In this document: piece after piece, positions 48,601 to 61,710 of the stretch
How positions within the stretch are numbered: position 1 is the stretch's first letter
Layout of the letters: every line of letters begins with the position of its first letter
Assembly: GCF_024868665.1 (NCBI RefSeq)
Contig: NC_079901.1
Span: 7,457,092 to 7,521,091, forward strand
Source of the DNA: Triplophysa rosa
Lineage: Eukaryota; Chordata; Actinopteri; Cypriniformes; Nemacheilidae
DNA length: 64,000 nucleotides
Direction: 5' to 3'
Translations under genes and position numbers: made by a program
Notes under the pieces: model-generated
Told to the model about the DNA's origin: nothing
Seen by the model: the letters and a program-made list of their open reading frames with translations, nothing else
Database searches by the model: none

Positions 48601-50192
48601 GAGAATTTATTAGTGCATTCTCAGAAAGTGTGTGACGTTCAAGCCACAAGTTTCTGTGTGCCGATTTTTAAAAATATATATTTGAATATATATATTGATT
48701 TGAGTACTCATTTTAAGATAATGTGCATGCTTTTGTTTTCTTTTGTTATCTTGAAAGCTACAATCCATTTTTTTTTTTTGTAAAGTTTGTTCCTTCCTCC
48801 AAATTGCACCCGTAAGCTTATAATATGGATTAATAAATGAAGCCATCACGTACGTTTTCGCTGGAAATGTTGGGTTTACAACATTTGACGTCAACACGTG
48901 TAAAATACCCTGCAATTCTATGTTTCGAACAGAGATGGCGATATAGAGTCAAAAGAAAAGGACTGCAGTTTAAAAGTCAGGGATTTCAACAAGACATAGG
49001 ATGAAACTATTACACTGTACATGAATCAAATATTGTGGCTTTGGATATGCATATTTGCCTGACAGACACGTGACGATTAAAGCCATGAAAAAACTCACAT
49101 AGACTAAAGGAACGACCTGAGGTATATCTAGGGGCCAGAATATCATAAAGACTTGTTTTGGCTTTCAACCAGGCAATACCCTGACAACCACTTACAACAA
49201 CATAGCAACGACCTTCAAATGGCCAAGCACCGCTCACAAATTCTTCCGAATATGTACAAATCTACTTTTCATATTACTGTAGTAGTGGATATATGATCCA
49301 GTCTGCGGTGAGCCCCAGATCCTCCGCTGCCAGACCCCAGCGGTATAACCATTAACCATTAATATGAACCCAAGACCTCTAATCTAAACACACATATAAC
49401 CAGACGCTTGTGCACCTGTTGGATATAATGTAATACGGTCAGTCAGTCAGGCTGCTCCGGTTCATAAGCAGCTAAAAGCCAACCCTCTCCCGAGTCCCGA
49501 TGCTTCTTGCATCTTTCTCTCCATCTCACGTACATGCATGTACACACGCTCTGATTCTCTCAGTCTCGGTGTTCTCGCTGAAAGATTACGCACCCTCTCT
49601 GTCCAATTAAACCCACTAACAAGCTTTGCTGTGCTGTGAAAGGCAGATTTACAGCTGCTCGGCTGTATCGGTTGGCTGTAGAGGTTTTATTGGCAGGGTC
49701 TGCTGAAACAGCTCTGCACTTAAAGCGCTTACTGTTCAGTCATGGTTCATCTCGCTCTCTCTTGTGAGCCCTCTCCCCATTTAACTCCAGATCACAAACC
49801 CCAGGCCCGGAGCAAAAGACCTAAAGGACAGAACGAGCGAGAGAGGGAGAAATTTCTCTTCATGAAGAAGGCAAAGGCTGAGAACAAGTTGTAGGGAAAA
49901 AGGGGGCCATTGTAGGGGGCTGGCCTGTGGACAAGCCGCCCATTCAGAGTTGCCCAGCCGTGTACAATGGCTAAACTAACATCAGTGACATTTGGAGTTG
50001 CCTGGGCTTTGGAGCATGAGGGCGGGGAGGGATGGGGGGACGTTGAGGGGGCGGAGAACCTGGCAAGAAGAACCGGGTTGGAAACCCTCTGACGGTTCCA
50101 GCTATTGAGCAAATATTCATGTCAGAGGGTGGGAAGATAGATGGCTATGAATTTTGGTGATTGTAATTTAGTTTTGGTTAGCCAGAAGGTTC
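48601..50192. other. Non-coding; possible regulatory sequence
   Basis: No gene. The part from about 49560 to 50110 is balanced-GC and non-repetitive and could be conserved. Its 106-residue minus-strand frame has no family resemblance. Confidence 0.4.
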
Positions 50193-50558
50193 CCTGATAG
50201 CACACATACATCTGGTTTATGTCTATTTGACGTCTGCATTTACATCTGCAAGACATCTACAATACATCGTTTGCTCATCTGCAATACGTCTCGGAGATGT
50301 CTGCTGTCAGACGTCATATAGACATCTAGAAGATGTCTGTAAGATGTTTATGATTTAGAATGGATGTACAACAGCTCTTTCTAGGATGTTTAGCAGATGT
50401 TTTTAAGCAGCAGATCTCCAGATCTTTAACAGACGTATTACAGACGTTCAGACGTCTCCGAGACGTATTGCAGATGAGCAAACTATGTATTTAAGATGTC
50501 TTGCAGATGTAAATGCAGACGTCAAATAGAAGTAAACCAGATGGATTGTGCTATCTGG
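50193..50558. mobile_element. Long-inverted-repeat MITE ('gatagcaca' ends)
   Basis: The left end 'gatagcacacatacatctgg' continues through 'atttgacgtctgcatttaca' and is matched by the right end in reverse complement ('gtaaatgcagacgtcaaat' ... 'gattgtgctatctggg'). The arms run for roughly 100 bp or more, so the element can fold into a long hairpin. Many AGACGTCT-type words recur inside. Confidence 0.88.
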
Positions 50559-52559
50559 GTTAGGTTAGAGGAAATGAGATGACGGAGGGTGAGAAAAGAA
50601 GATGCGTTGGGGGGGGAATGAAAAAGAAGAAAATAAATATTCAGGCTTTGGCAAACGCCTCCATTTGAAATTCTGTTGCTGTATAGAATGAATTGAGAGT
50701 GTCCCTACGGGCCCGACCCACAACTGCTTCTTTTATCTCATGACATTAACAGTACCAGAATATGTAGACAAATCTGTTCACCGTACAAGCCTGTGGAAAC
50801 ACCACACCTCCCAGACCAACCACAGTTATGCAGAACGACACATAAAGTTATGCAAGCATAAACACTTGTAATTCACACGTCGACAGCTTTTTCTTGAAGC
50901 TGATACAGCAAAGGTATACAGAGGTTATTGATGCTGAAAAGGTCCTGGGCTGAGAGGGAATTTGAGAGAGTTTCCCGCAGCAGTCCATGAGGTTTTTATT
51001 TGCTCTCTGGTGCAGGTGAAAGAGCCTCGTAACTGACTTCATTTTCCAGCACAGCCAGGCCAGAAGAATTCTCCGGAAATAAAGAACATTTGATCTGGGA
51101 TTCGCTCCGTGCGCACACATGCACAAATCAACAACTGGAACATGCAAGCATGCTTACAGAAAACATGCACCTTTGCTTGCAACTTTCTATGCTTTACTGT
51201 AATAAATGCAATAAACCCTTACAAACTGGAAAACAAGTTGCAATAAGGTATGAGAGGCTGTGCTTTATCATTAAAAATCACGGCACGAGGGCGTTGTTAG
51301 GCAGAATGTGAAGCGGATTTATTCACAATAAAGCACTAGCCTCGAATACCTTACTGCTTTTATAAAAAGGTTCCCACACAATACAAATATTAAAGCTTAT
51401 AATATCATATGTATCAGTTCATGAAGTAAATCGTTTAAAGCCTTCCTTCCACTGAAACAAAATAGTCCCTGATTGACTGAACAGAATGTTTTGTTTATGT
51501 TTACTTATCATCGATAAAACACAGCTATTGACCAATCAAAATCCAAGACTGGAACTAAACATTTTATAAATCTCAATAACATTTCAAAATGTTTTATCAA
51601 ATAAGGTTATATTCCATTCATTCAGTTCTAGTTATATTCAATTCAATTGAAATGTATTTAGCGATATTCAGAGTTCTGCATGATTGCAAATCAGCTTTAT
51701 ATACAACCGCCGGAGAAAATGAGAGACCATTTAAAATTGTCATTGTCCATTCCAGACTCCAGTCCAGTGTTTGTTGAATTTCAACTAAATCAAACCTCGG
51801 AAGTGACATTACGTCATCCAACAGCAATGTGAAAGACCGACCGCATGACAAGACACGAGGAAATTGGGATAAAAATTCAGGTTATCACATAAAAAAATCA
51901 TTTTGAAACTTTTCCTAAATACGTGTACAAATATGACTGTTGTAGTGCTTAAAAGTGAATCTGAACTTGTTTTCTTTGCAGTATTTGAGGTCTGAAAAAA
52001 TACAGAGCATCATTTCTGTTCTTTCACCTGTTTATACAGTTTTCATTTTCTGCAAATAAATGCAAATAGAAACGATATTTTTATTTGAAATTTGGTAGAA
52101 ATATTGTTAGTAGTTCACAGATAAAACAAAAATGATCATTTTACCTAAACACATAGCCTACCTATAAATCGTAAATTCAGAAAAAAAACAAAAATAATTT
52201 TGAAATGGTCTCTTTTTTCCCGTGGCTGTATATACAGTATATATAGAGTGACATACAGTGTTTTTGTAGCTGATCTTGAATCACAGCATTAATAACGTCA
52301 TGATCATGGGCTTGGATTTGAACAAATACACTAATGAGATACATGTTTGCCTTGAATAAAAGTGTAAGCATTACGCTGCTGTTTGCTGTTGCTTACAAAA
52401 CATTTTTGTTTGAGCCCACAGTTACTGCACTGTTTTATTTTTTTAGATGCAACCAGTAACAACATATTTTGTATTTGAAAAAACACAGTTGTTTTTATAA
52501 TGTTATCTTCAATGTTTACACATGCATTCAAATGTTCAGTTTTTCCTTTCTCCCTCACA
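50559..52559. other. Non-coding, no recognised feature
   Basis: AT-rich unique sequence. Short frames only. Confidence 0.45.
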
Positions 52560-53170
52560 CACACACAGTGGTGTTTTGCGGAGCTCCAGGGAGAGGGTCC
52601 AGGCCAGTAGCTCCAGACCCAATGACGTGAGCGGAATGAAGGGAAGCTTACGCAGGCTCCCAGGTTTGTTTAGACAAGTCTGGCTCGGCCCCACGCTGTA
52701 AACAAGGCAGGACCACCAGGCCTGCTGCTGTTTGGCTGCCAGTCGCAGCATACTGTACTGCCACTGGAGCTCGCGCTCGGGCCACTGCGCCGGCCGCGCC
52801 AGCCTCTGCGCAACACAAGGACATCAGTGTGAGCCGACGGAGGCGGGCGTATCTCTATCCCTGTGTGTGCGTCGTGTTTGTGTGCGGGAGGGGTTGAAGG
52901 GGGCACTCGATCTCTTAACAGCAATAACAGCTGCTTAAACCAACAAACGGAGAACTTGATATGTACATAGAGAGAGCGACCCCGCAAAAGAGCTGCAACA
53001 AAGATCAGGGCCACCGAACGCTCCCGGCGCACACACGCGCAGCTTGTTGGGGCCGCGGTGAGGTCACAGGCCTCAGATGTATATAATCTGCAGGCTCGGC
53101 CGTTTGATCACATGCCAGGGATTCGGCCGGGATGACAGCTCTGTCCGTTTCCACCTTTCACACGGGCAGA
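52560..53170. other. GC-rich non-repetitive block
   Basis: Marked rise in GC and CpG (for example 52770-52810 and 53020-53055). The 120-residue minus-strand frame at 52670-53032 is unrecognised. It could be a promoter or enhancer, but neither a splice donor nor a core promoter element stands out. Confidence 0.3.
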
Positions 53171-53289
53171 GACAAGATCATTCTTAAGTCCTCCTCAAAT
53201 ATGTAATGGAAATTCAACTGGACGTCAGATCACATGCAGGACAGATCACACAGCATAGATGTATCTATACTGATGATTTTCTTAGAAAA

Positions 53290-53556
53290 GAACAATTCTT
53301 TCATCATTTATCGTGTCATTCCTAACCTGTATGACTTTCTTTCTTCTGCAGAACACTAAAGAAGATATTTGGAAGAATGTCGGTAACCAAACAACATTGA
53401 CCCTCACTGACTTCCATTGTATGGACACAAAACCACATTTCTCAAAATATCTTCTTTTGTGTTCCACAGAAGAATGAGTCATATACAGGTTTTGAATAAC
53501 ATGAGGGTGAACAAACCATGACAGAATTTTTCATTTTTGGGTGAACTATTCTTTGA
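53290..53556. repeat. 'gggatagttcaccc' family, near-full copy
   Basis: Contains 'ctgtatgactttctttcttc', 'accaaacaacattgaccctc' and 'tcatttttgggtgaactatt' in family order. The left end is decayed. Confidence 0.85.
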
Positions 53557-55789
53557 AGAGGTATTTTAATACACTGCTCGCCTTACTGTAACAATCCCAA
53601 ACGTCTGAACAAAACACAAAGTACAAATCAGCAGATAGAGTTGAACAGTTTAACACGCTGGGCTCGAAGTCATAGATTCCCAGAATGCCTTGCTGCAGAC
53701 AGCTGTGGGTTGGCTGTTAACAGTTGCATGTTGGGAGTGATTACGACTCTCTTAAGATAGCCAGCCACACGCAGTCTTACACTGGACAAAGAACACTCTA
53801 TCCACCCCTCAAAGCCTACACACTCACTGGGACAATTAATATCATATTTATATGGGCAGACATCCAGCCTCATTCACCTCCTTTATCCTCAATAACAAAG
53901 CAACAAAACAATACTCAGCTTTAGACCCAATGCAGCGACATGCATAGTTCTATATAATGCATTATATACAGGTAGTTGTCAATCGAAACAGTATTCCCAT
54001 TCATCCTTTATGATATACACATTTTTATTGGTTATACTTTCCATGAATAAACTGTAATATTGGTATGTACATGTGTCCTATGGTGTAACTGCAAAAATAA
54101 AAAGTTACATTTTAATTTGTTTTGTATTTATATTATAAAATAGCATAAGAGAGATTTATCTTCATTGTACGTTTTTTTTCTACATCTTTGCTGTTTATTT
54201 GTGAACTACCCACATGCTGTTTTAATGTATTATGGAGTTTAATAGTAAGTCTGTTTACCATTAGAACACATATGCATTTTTCATTTGTAGTGTAAAAAAT
54301 AATGAATGCTTTGAGAAGCTGAAGAAGACCTTGTCTTGTGGTGATGTTTCAAGGATGTCGACATTTAGTATACAGTAAAAGAAGTGTGAAGCTTCTTTGC
54401 CTGTTTGTGGTTGTCACTGCCTTTGAAAACACACAACAGTTTATTTGCTTTGGTTGAACAGTTTTTCCGGTACATGTGCTAACTGGCCATATTGTGTCTA
54501 AAATTAAAGTTATTCAGTGCCAACATCATTGTTTACAGAATTGTTAAATAAAAGCCTAAGGCCTTGTGTCTACATGGATTCAGAATAACAGCACTCATGA
54601 TTGTGCTTGATTTTCCACATGAAAATGCATATTCTGTTTCTCAAACGCACAATATGTTTGTCTCTGTATAACAGCAGCATCTGCAAAGTCTTAGGAAAAT
54701 GTTCAGTTTTGATCAGATTAAGAAATGAAAACACTATATATAAAACACACCAATAAAAGCCTATACGCTGCATTCAAAACTCAAATACAACAAGAGAAAT
54801 ATAATAAAGTCCCACTGAAATAAAAAAGTACAATGCCTATTTTTTCATAAAATATTGCAGTTTGTCAATGTGGGTCATTCTCTTTTTAAAATTCGTGTGC
54901 CCTCATAATATTTAATTAAAATCTGAAAATGCACTTCCTACCTGTAATGACTATCCATCTTATGTTAGACGGCTTGGGCGGAGCATGCGTTAACTCCTCC
55001 CCTTCACATGTCAGTCTGCCGACATTTACATTTACAAATGCAACGGCTGTTTTTACACATCTAATCAAATCGCAGAGAAAGACAAAGCCACGCCCACTAT
55101 TTTTCTCTCAAATTCCATTTCACTCGGAAATGCGTCAAAATACGGGAGTAAAAACGATCGCAACTCCCGGTTCACAGGGACTTTAAGTTGTCTTAGTAGA
55201 GGTCACATCATTTTTCCTATAGTGTTTTCATGGTTCCTTAACTTTACGGCATTAGAAAGTAACTTTCTGTTTAACGGCAGTGTGTTCCAGGTTATGAGCG
55301 CATGTGTGTGTAAGATGAGTAAACCATCTCTGTCCTTCTCCTGCAGACATCCCTCACCTCTGCATCCATCTGTCAGGGTCACCAGTGAGCACATTTTACA
55401 GAGAGCACATCACACAACAGATATGAGGCGTGTTAACAAGTGTCATCCAATAACCGACTGCTTCTGTTTTCAGTGCTGATCATGTTCTGACTGTAAAATC
55501 TGATCGGATGAGCCATATTTAAAAGCTGCTCAAAATAGTAGACATGCATGAGATCATTTTAACCCACCAAGAATGACACAAAGGATGTGCGCCCTGCAGG
55601 TTTACATTTTTAACTTCAACTAAAATGGATTTTGACTAGCTGTCTGTTTTAGAGAGCTGTCTGTTTTTCGATCAGTTGAAAAAAAACTCTCTGAAAGTGA
55701 TCCTAACAATATTGGTCCTCTGTATCTTTACTGTTGTGGTGTGGACAATTGATAAAAATCTCATCTTTATTGGTGTAAACAAGCCTTTA
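53557..55789. other. Non-coding, no recognised feature
   Basis: Unique AT-rich sequence with a small GC-richer patch near 54960-55190. No gene signal. Confidence 0.45.
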
Positions 55790-55989
55790 GTCTTGTTTTT
55801 ACTCATCTTACAAAAATAAGTATACTTCAAATTCATTTTATTACTCCAAGTTTGTTCAAGTACATTTTAAGCAGACTTCACGTAGTAAGTAGTACACTAA
55901 TATAAATGTAGTAGTGGTATACTTGTAAGTGTTCTATTTCAAAACTACGTCGGATAAAATTGGCCCAATTTTTAGTTACTTCTAACTTC

Positions 55990-56243
55990 TAAAGGTCCAG
56001 TGTAAGAAATTTAGCAGCATCTAGTGGTGAGGTTGCGAATTGCAACCAACGGCTCACTCCACTCCTCCCTTTCGAAGCACTACGGTGGCTGACACAGAAC
56101 TAAGATGTCGTCATGTTTTCTCTTCTTTGCAGAAGGAGATAACATATTTACGAAACGCGCTATGTAGAGCAGTTTGTCCGTTTAGGGCTACTGTAGAAAC
56201 AACATGGTGAATTCCATGTAAGGGGACCCATGAAGGGGGCCAA
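55990..56243. repeat. TTAA-ended MITE, truncated copy
   Basis: 'aaaggtccagtgtaagaaat' followed by 'tttagcagcatctagtggtg' matches the full copy at 22131-22416 up to 'ccatgtaaggggaccca'. The right terminal repeat is missing. Confidence 0.75.
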
Positions 56244-57887
56244 AATATTTAAGTACATTTCTGAGAAGTAACAGCTGAATCAAAGTATGCGTTCTTATCT
56301 TCGGTTTAAAATAAGTGGCACACAAATGAGCGCAAATGCATTTGCTATTTAAACAACGTGGTGCAGGATGGGAAAATGAGAACTGCGTCGGGCTGAAACT
56401 AGCAAAAACACTTCCGCTGCGCCATGCGCCGCATTGCGTCAGGTGTACGATAGGACCCTCAAACTTTGTATGAATAAAATGATATTATAAAGAATTGTTT
56501 GTGACTAATGTTAATAATTATTAAAGAATATAAGTGGTGATAGTTGTTAAAAATGTGCATTATTCATTGACTATTTATAGACTATTATCATATTGCCGTT
56601 GTCATGGTTTCATAAAAGCAACATAACAATGATTATACCACTGTGGGAAAAGTTCTCTGCGTTGTAAAAAGTCCAATTCTTCATGGTTTTTGTCATGCAT
56701 CACATCAATAGACGGGGATGGTTTGTGAAACCATCCAAACTGTACACATGTTTTTATTCCAGCAATAATTTTGTCAAACTTTAAATCTGAGAGACTGAGC
56801 TGGTGATGATGCAAGAAAACACCACAGATGATAGAAGAAAAGAGACTGATTTCGCAACTGCAACGAATGCAAATGTTTTTCCTGGAACTCATCGATTCCA
56901 AACGTTCAATGGCATTTACCGGATTCTTCCCTTATCTGCGTCTGACGGTTGCCAAGACTTTGTGTTGCGCAAGTGTGTGTGCGCAGGGACTCGTGTTAAG
57001 TTAAAACATTATTTGGTTTCAAAACCGGTGCTGCATTTTTCTTTCGTAGACCTGCCAATGCAATTCAAGTGTGATGTTAGACACAATGCGGTCACGGTGT
57101 CTGAGTGAACACACGAGATGTTTTGCACACAGCAAAGAAAAGGCCTTAAGGAGACATAGAAAGCTAGAGAGGCCTCTTCCTCTCAGGAAAAACACACACC
57201 TGATCCCAATTATGTCTTTGAAGCCTCTTTCTGACCTCTGACCTCTCACCCTGGACCCCGAGCGCAGCGCTTTTAGTGTGTTACTTGGTGAAGCGACGTG
57301 CAATGATGACACACGCCTGTTTCTAATCACAGATGTGTATGTAGATCCATACGTATATCCATACACACTCACTTACTCACAGCCGCCGCGCATGCTATTG
57401 GCTAACAGGAACTAGAAGAAGCCAAACATGCCTCAACTCCTCTCATCACAGACTTTGTCCCTTTAGACTTGCCACAGCCGCCTTTCCTACAGCATAATTC
57501 AAAACTTTATATTCATGGCCAACACATAACCTAAGAATGCTAAATCACATCCTCTTTATGCTCCAGAGGAGAGCAGACAGGAGGAGATGGGGGAGGAAGG
57601 AACTCTTATTTGTCCTCAAGCCTTAAAGAATGAAAGCCTCCGCTTTGTCTCTCCTCATCCGATGTGTTTTCTTTTCTTTTCATTTCTCATTCTCAAATTC
57701 TTTATGTTTTTTGTCATGCAGTTATCGTAGTTTATATCACAACAGAAGTCCAAACTGTACTTCATCTTCGTTTTACCTGCTCTCGTCTGCTTCTCTTTTG
57801 TTTTACTTCTCTCTCTATTTTTCACATCTCATCCCGTCTCCTTTGCTCTCCTCCTTCAATTTTTTAATTACATAAAATTAGCTTTAT
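56244..57887. other. Non-coding, no recognised feature
   Basis: Unique sequence. Frames at 56602-56901 (minus), 56803-57108 (plus) and 57019-57372 (minus) overlap one another and match nothing recognised. Confidence 0.4.
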
Positions 57888-57995
57888 GAGTCAATTTAAC
57901 TGAATTATATTGAACTGACTTAAATAATGGAGTTGTAAAGTTCAACTAAAGTCAACTTTATAGTCAGTTCAATATCATTTAAGTTTAATTGACTT
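57888..57995. repeat. ~105-bp fold-back repeat
   Basis: 'caatttaactgaattatatt' plus 'gaactgact' is answered by 'agtcagttcaatatcattt' and 'aagtttaattga'. This is an AT-rich hairpin element. Confidence 0.75.
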
Positions 57996-59114
57996 AAAAA
58001 CATAAGTTAAACAGCTTCATTAAAATGTTTAGTTTTTTTACTGTGTGTGTACTTTTTTTATACTAAAAAGTATACCAAGTATACTTATATTTAGATTTAC
58101 TCTTTTTTTTATTTTTTCCACAGTGTCTTACATTCTGTCTTGTAAACACAAATGTTTATGTTTATGTTTATATTTATATTCAAGAATTAAATTATAAAAT
58201 AGATTATAATATTTTATAATTTATGATTTTTTTATTAATTGTATTAAAATATTGTAAAAATGTTATTAAAATATAATACAATTCACCTAAATAAGAACAT
58301 AATATAGTAGTAAATATTAATATCCAAAAATAACGTACTGCATAAAAAGTAAAACTTAAAAAATTAAGTATACTTGCAGTAAATGCAGTAAAATGCAAGT
58401 AAACTCTCAGTGTACCTATTGTATGGATGTAGTTCCAGTACAAAGAAAGAACGTAGTTGTAAACTAGTCATGTGTTTTTAAAGTGTACTACTGTAACACT
58501 TAAATATATCTGAGAGTAAACATTTACAAACTAAAAAGTGAGCCAATTTAGTCCCAAATTCTACTGAAATGTACACTTACAAGTAAACTACTACTACTAC
58601 TGATATTAGTATACTCACTACAGAGTATACTTACTTGTGATGTGCGTATTGCGGATAATCCGCAGGTAAGGTAATAAAAAAGTACATTCTGATTAATTGT
58701 GGGTCGATAAGATCAGTCATTAATTATGCAAATATTAACTACATTCTCTAAAATATGAACGTGTTTTAAATGCATTTTCATCAGGCAGACAGGCACTAAT
58801 TTGCACACTCTCCGTTTAAAAAAGCGTAAAGCGTGCATTGCGAGGATGGGACGGGGGTCCATTCTTAAAGGAGAAATGGAGGCGAAACAGATCAGCGTCA
58901 ACGGCACTGTACTTGGCTCCGGTGTTTATTAGTTTATCTAGTCATTGCTTGGGCTAAACAAATAGTTTGTGTGTTGCAATGACAGAAACAGCGATTTTCC
59001 CATCAAAGTCTGAAGGGAGTAATAAAGCCTGTGTTTATTTTATTGAAAAATGTAGGCAAATCTAGGCAAAGTCAAACTTTTGTTTTATAAATAAAAGCGT
59101 TTATTTAAGAGCAG
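57996..59114. other. AT-rich, with decayed 'agtatact' repeats
   Basis: Many scattered 'agtatact', 'agtacac' and 'aagtaaact' words at 58060-58090 and 58360-58640 resemble those at 55800-55960 and probably derive from one old dispersed repeat. No gene. Confidence 0.4.
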
Positions 59115-59261
59115 CCTACACAGCAAAACCATCAGTGTTGAATATACAGTGTTCCATACTCTAGAGTGGGTTGGAGTTAATTTTAGTGTTCCTTTATAAA
59201 TTTTGTCACTTACAGTGTTATAAACTTACAGAAGGGGAGGTTGTTTTCTGGTGTTCCCAAT

Positions 59262-59361
59262 AGGAACGTTAGAAGGGAGTTAAGATTCACGCCCCTCCCC
59301 CAATCATTTCTGTTCTGAAGCGGGAAAGTCAGTCAGCGTCTTGGTGTCGAGGAGTAATGAG
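59262..59361 (+). promoter_or_regulatory. Promoter and non-coding exon 1
   Basis: A GC-box-like 'cgcccctcccccaat' at 59290-59304, overlapping a CCAAT word, precedes a short exon ending in 'gaggagtaatgag' at 59361. It is followed directly by the consensus donor 'gtaagtc'. The transcription start is not fixed by the sequence. An ATG at 59357 in this exon reads into exon 2 out of frame and stops after ten codons, overlapping the main start, so it would act as an inhibitory upstream ORF. Confidence 0.5.
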
Positions 59362-60536
59362 GTAAGTCAATTAGTTTGAGTATTTTGGTGTCTATAAATA
59401 TATAAAGAACTTTAAAAAATCAGTATAAATTTGTTATACGATAAAAAATAATTTAGAACTTTAAAGGTTTGTTGTTAATCATCAGCTAAGTTAACCTTAC
59501 ATAAAATTAGTTAGAGCTGCTAACGTTACCTCGTGACGGTGCCATTGTTTTAATATAGTTGATTATCGGGTTTATGCTGAGAATATTGGCTTTATACGTT
59601 AATAAACGTATTAATGCAGATATTTTAAGTATTCATGTGCTTTCTTGCAATTGGGTTGAGGTAAACCTTAAATCGTTTACAGAATTAATAAAAAAACAGT
59701 AATTATGTGTGCCTTTTGACATATTTAACGTTACAGAAACTGCTAAAAAAATAGCAAATTTTTAAATTGTTCTGCCTGTCAGGCGGTTTCTCAAACGGAA
59801 GGCCGAATTCAGCAACTCGTCGCATTTGCGGGCTGCACACGTCATCAAGCCTGGTTTATTTTAGTTACTGAGCAGTGCATTCGCAAGTCATAAACATATT
59901 ACAACAATTTACGCCAAAATAAGAATAACAGTCACATTAATGGTTAATATTATGAAATAAGACATTTATTTATTACGATTCAGCCTGGAATTGCGACCTC
60001 TAGAGGATGCAGCCATGCGTTTGAGAAACGGCCTATTTCCTTCAAGATGGCGGTTTCAGATAGGAGTTTTGTGAGTCAAGCACGTGTTGGTGATATAAGA
60101 TGGTGTCTGCTAAAATCGAAGTTGTGTGTGTAACCACTTAATCTCTTATATTTCTTGGCTCTTTTTTCCCTTTTGTACTCAGTCTCGCGTTGTGACCACA
60201 TTTGAGATTAGTTAAAAATCATGCAATCGTTCAAGTTTTAACTTGTCAAAAATAATGAACACTGAGGCAATTTGTTTAGATGTTGTAGTGATAGACATGG
60301 TATAATCAAATTCCATATGCTTTAGACAAATGTTTACATTTTAAAAAGGATATTCGTAAGAGGTACATTAAAATAACACTCACTACTGTACTGAAACCTG
60401 TCCTGATTTTTTTGTGTTGGTGTTTTGTTAAATAACTTGCATGTCATAAAATGAATGTTTCTTAATAATAAATAAAATTGACTACAAAATTTAATGTTAT
60501 GACTAACTTTCTCTAATGACTTTGCAGGTTTGGAAC

Positions 60537-60624
60537 ATGCTGTTCATTAAAGTGAGATATCAGGGCTCAAGAAAATTTATCAAAATGCAGGATGGATTTA
60601 CTTTCGCTGACTTCATTAATGAAG
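60537..60624 (+). CDS. Coding exon 2 (start of PB1/CIDE-N-like region)
   Basis: Acceptor 'tttgcag' ends at 60527 and the first ATG in this frame is at 60537. 29 codons plus one base lead to donor 'ggtaaaat'. The encoded 'LFIKVRYQGSRKFIKMQ' is a beta-strand-rich, basic start like that of PB1-type folds. Confidence 0.75.
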
Positions 60625-60695
60625 GTAAAATTTAACTTTAATTGATTTGTTTGTTGCTTCTCTTCTCTACATATATAAATGCTGTTCATGTTTAG

Positions 60696-60836
60696 TCCAC
60701 AGTCGGTTTGGCCTACCCGCCAGGACAGATCTGTGTATTTTTGATGACACTGATACTGAAATTGACGAGGACATTTTACAAAATGTACTCAAGGCGAGAC
60801 CTGATATGTTGCTCACAGCTAGAGGACAAAATGAAG
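60696..60836 (+). CDS. Coding exon 3
   Basis: Acceptor 'catgtttag', donor 'ggtacagt'; phases 1 and 1. It encodes 'FGLPARTDLCIFDDTDTEID' and 'RPDMLLTARG', the part closest to a CIDE-N or PB1 domain. A competing acceptor ('cacag' at 60702) would put the exon in a different open frame without the domain pattern, so it was not chosen. Confidence 0.75.
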
Positions 60837-60907
60837 GTACAGTATGATTACCTTTTTGTCTTCTCAAACTATTTTAGGATCTGTTGTAATAGGTTTGTGT
60901 GTTTCAG

Positions 60908-61059
60908 AATTTTTGTCATCATATGCAACAAGCAGCCCTTGCACTGACACATTGTCACAAAGTCGTAGTCATTCATCAACTGAACTTGATGATCAAACCC
61001 CAGAACGTCCTTCCAAAAAATCTAAGCCATCAGATGACTCCGCGGCTGAAGCAAAAAAG
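60908..61059 (+). CDS. Coding exon 4 (polar linker)
   Basis: Acceptor 'gtgtttcag', donor 'gtaacttg', ending in phase 0. It encodes a serine-, threonine- and lysine-rich linker with 'ERPSKKSKPSDD', probably disordered, with a possible nuclear localisation patch. Confidence 0.75.
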
Positions 61060-61147
61060 GTAACTTGTAAAAGTCTGAATAGTATTTATATTAATAATTT
61101 ATATTTTGTGCATATACATGGAAGCTATACTTTTTTTGTTTTGGAAG

Positions 61148-61284
61148 GTGGTCCTTTGTGCCCTTGAGAAGAACAGTGGAGGTGATGCCATCCTTGCTGA
61201 ATACAGTTCCAAAAAAACACTTTCAAGCGAAATGAGACAACTCCTAGTCAACATTTTAGTTGCTCATATGGTACAAATGCATGG
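61148..61284 (+). CDS. Coding exon 5
   Basis: Acceptor 'gttttggaag', donor 'gtaaaag', ending two bases into a glycine codon. It encodes 'SSEMRQLLVNILVAHMVQMH', a helical segment that opens the conserved central domain. Confidence 0.75.
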
Positions 61285-61521
61285 GTAAAAGCATTTTTTT
61301 TTTCTTTTGCTCCTAAAAGATTTTTCAAAGTTTAAATTTTTCTCTGACAGTGACAGAGAAATTGAAACACCTGTCATATTAAATGTTGTATTTGTATTTT
61401 AATGTCCATATTGTGTCATGAATAGTGCTTGTATTTGTGTTAGTATTGACATGTATAGTTCTTATATGTCAGTACTGTGACATATGTTGTGCTTAAATAT
61501 AGTCTGTTTTTGATGTTCAAG

Positions 61522-61617
61522 GAGGATTCCCACAAGAAACCAGAGAGAGCAGTATGCTCTTGGTGTTGTGTCTCTCTTACCATCGCTAAGAGATCCATTT
61601 TCAAAAAAAAAGGCTAT
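61522..61617 (+). CDS. Coding exon 6, with frameshift in an A9 run
   Basis: Acceptor 'gatgttcaag', donor 'gtgagtg'. It encodes 'RIPTRNQREQYALGVVSLLP', the best-conserved family motif. The final codons should read ...S-K-K-G-Y so that the exon ends in phase 0 and joins the 'EHFYD' codons of exon 7. As written, the nine A bases at 61603-61611 give lysines, then alanine and an incomplete codon, shifting the frame. Confidence 0.7.
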
Positions 61618-61710
61618 GTGAGTGTTTAAATTGTATATGGTATTATAATATAACTCTGGCTATATTGTCATTGTAAATAATGAACCTCAACATTATTTCA
61701 TATTCTACAG

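Noticed and set aside
52670..53032. 120-residue minus-strand frame in the GC-rich block
   Set aside because: Compositionally driven (arginine, serine, proline), with no recognised domain or conserved start context.
60708..60947. Alternative open frame through exon 3 using acceptor 'cacag'
   Set aside because: It is open but loses the PB1/CIDE-N-like pattern and cannot join exon 4 in the frame that is otherwise continuous.
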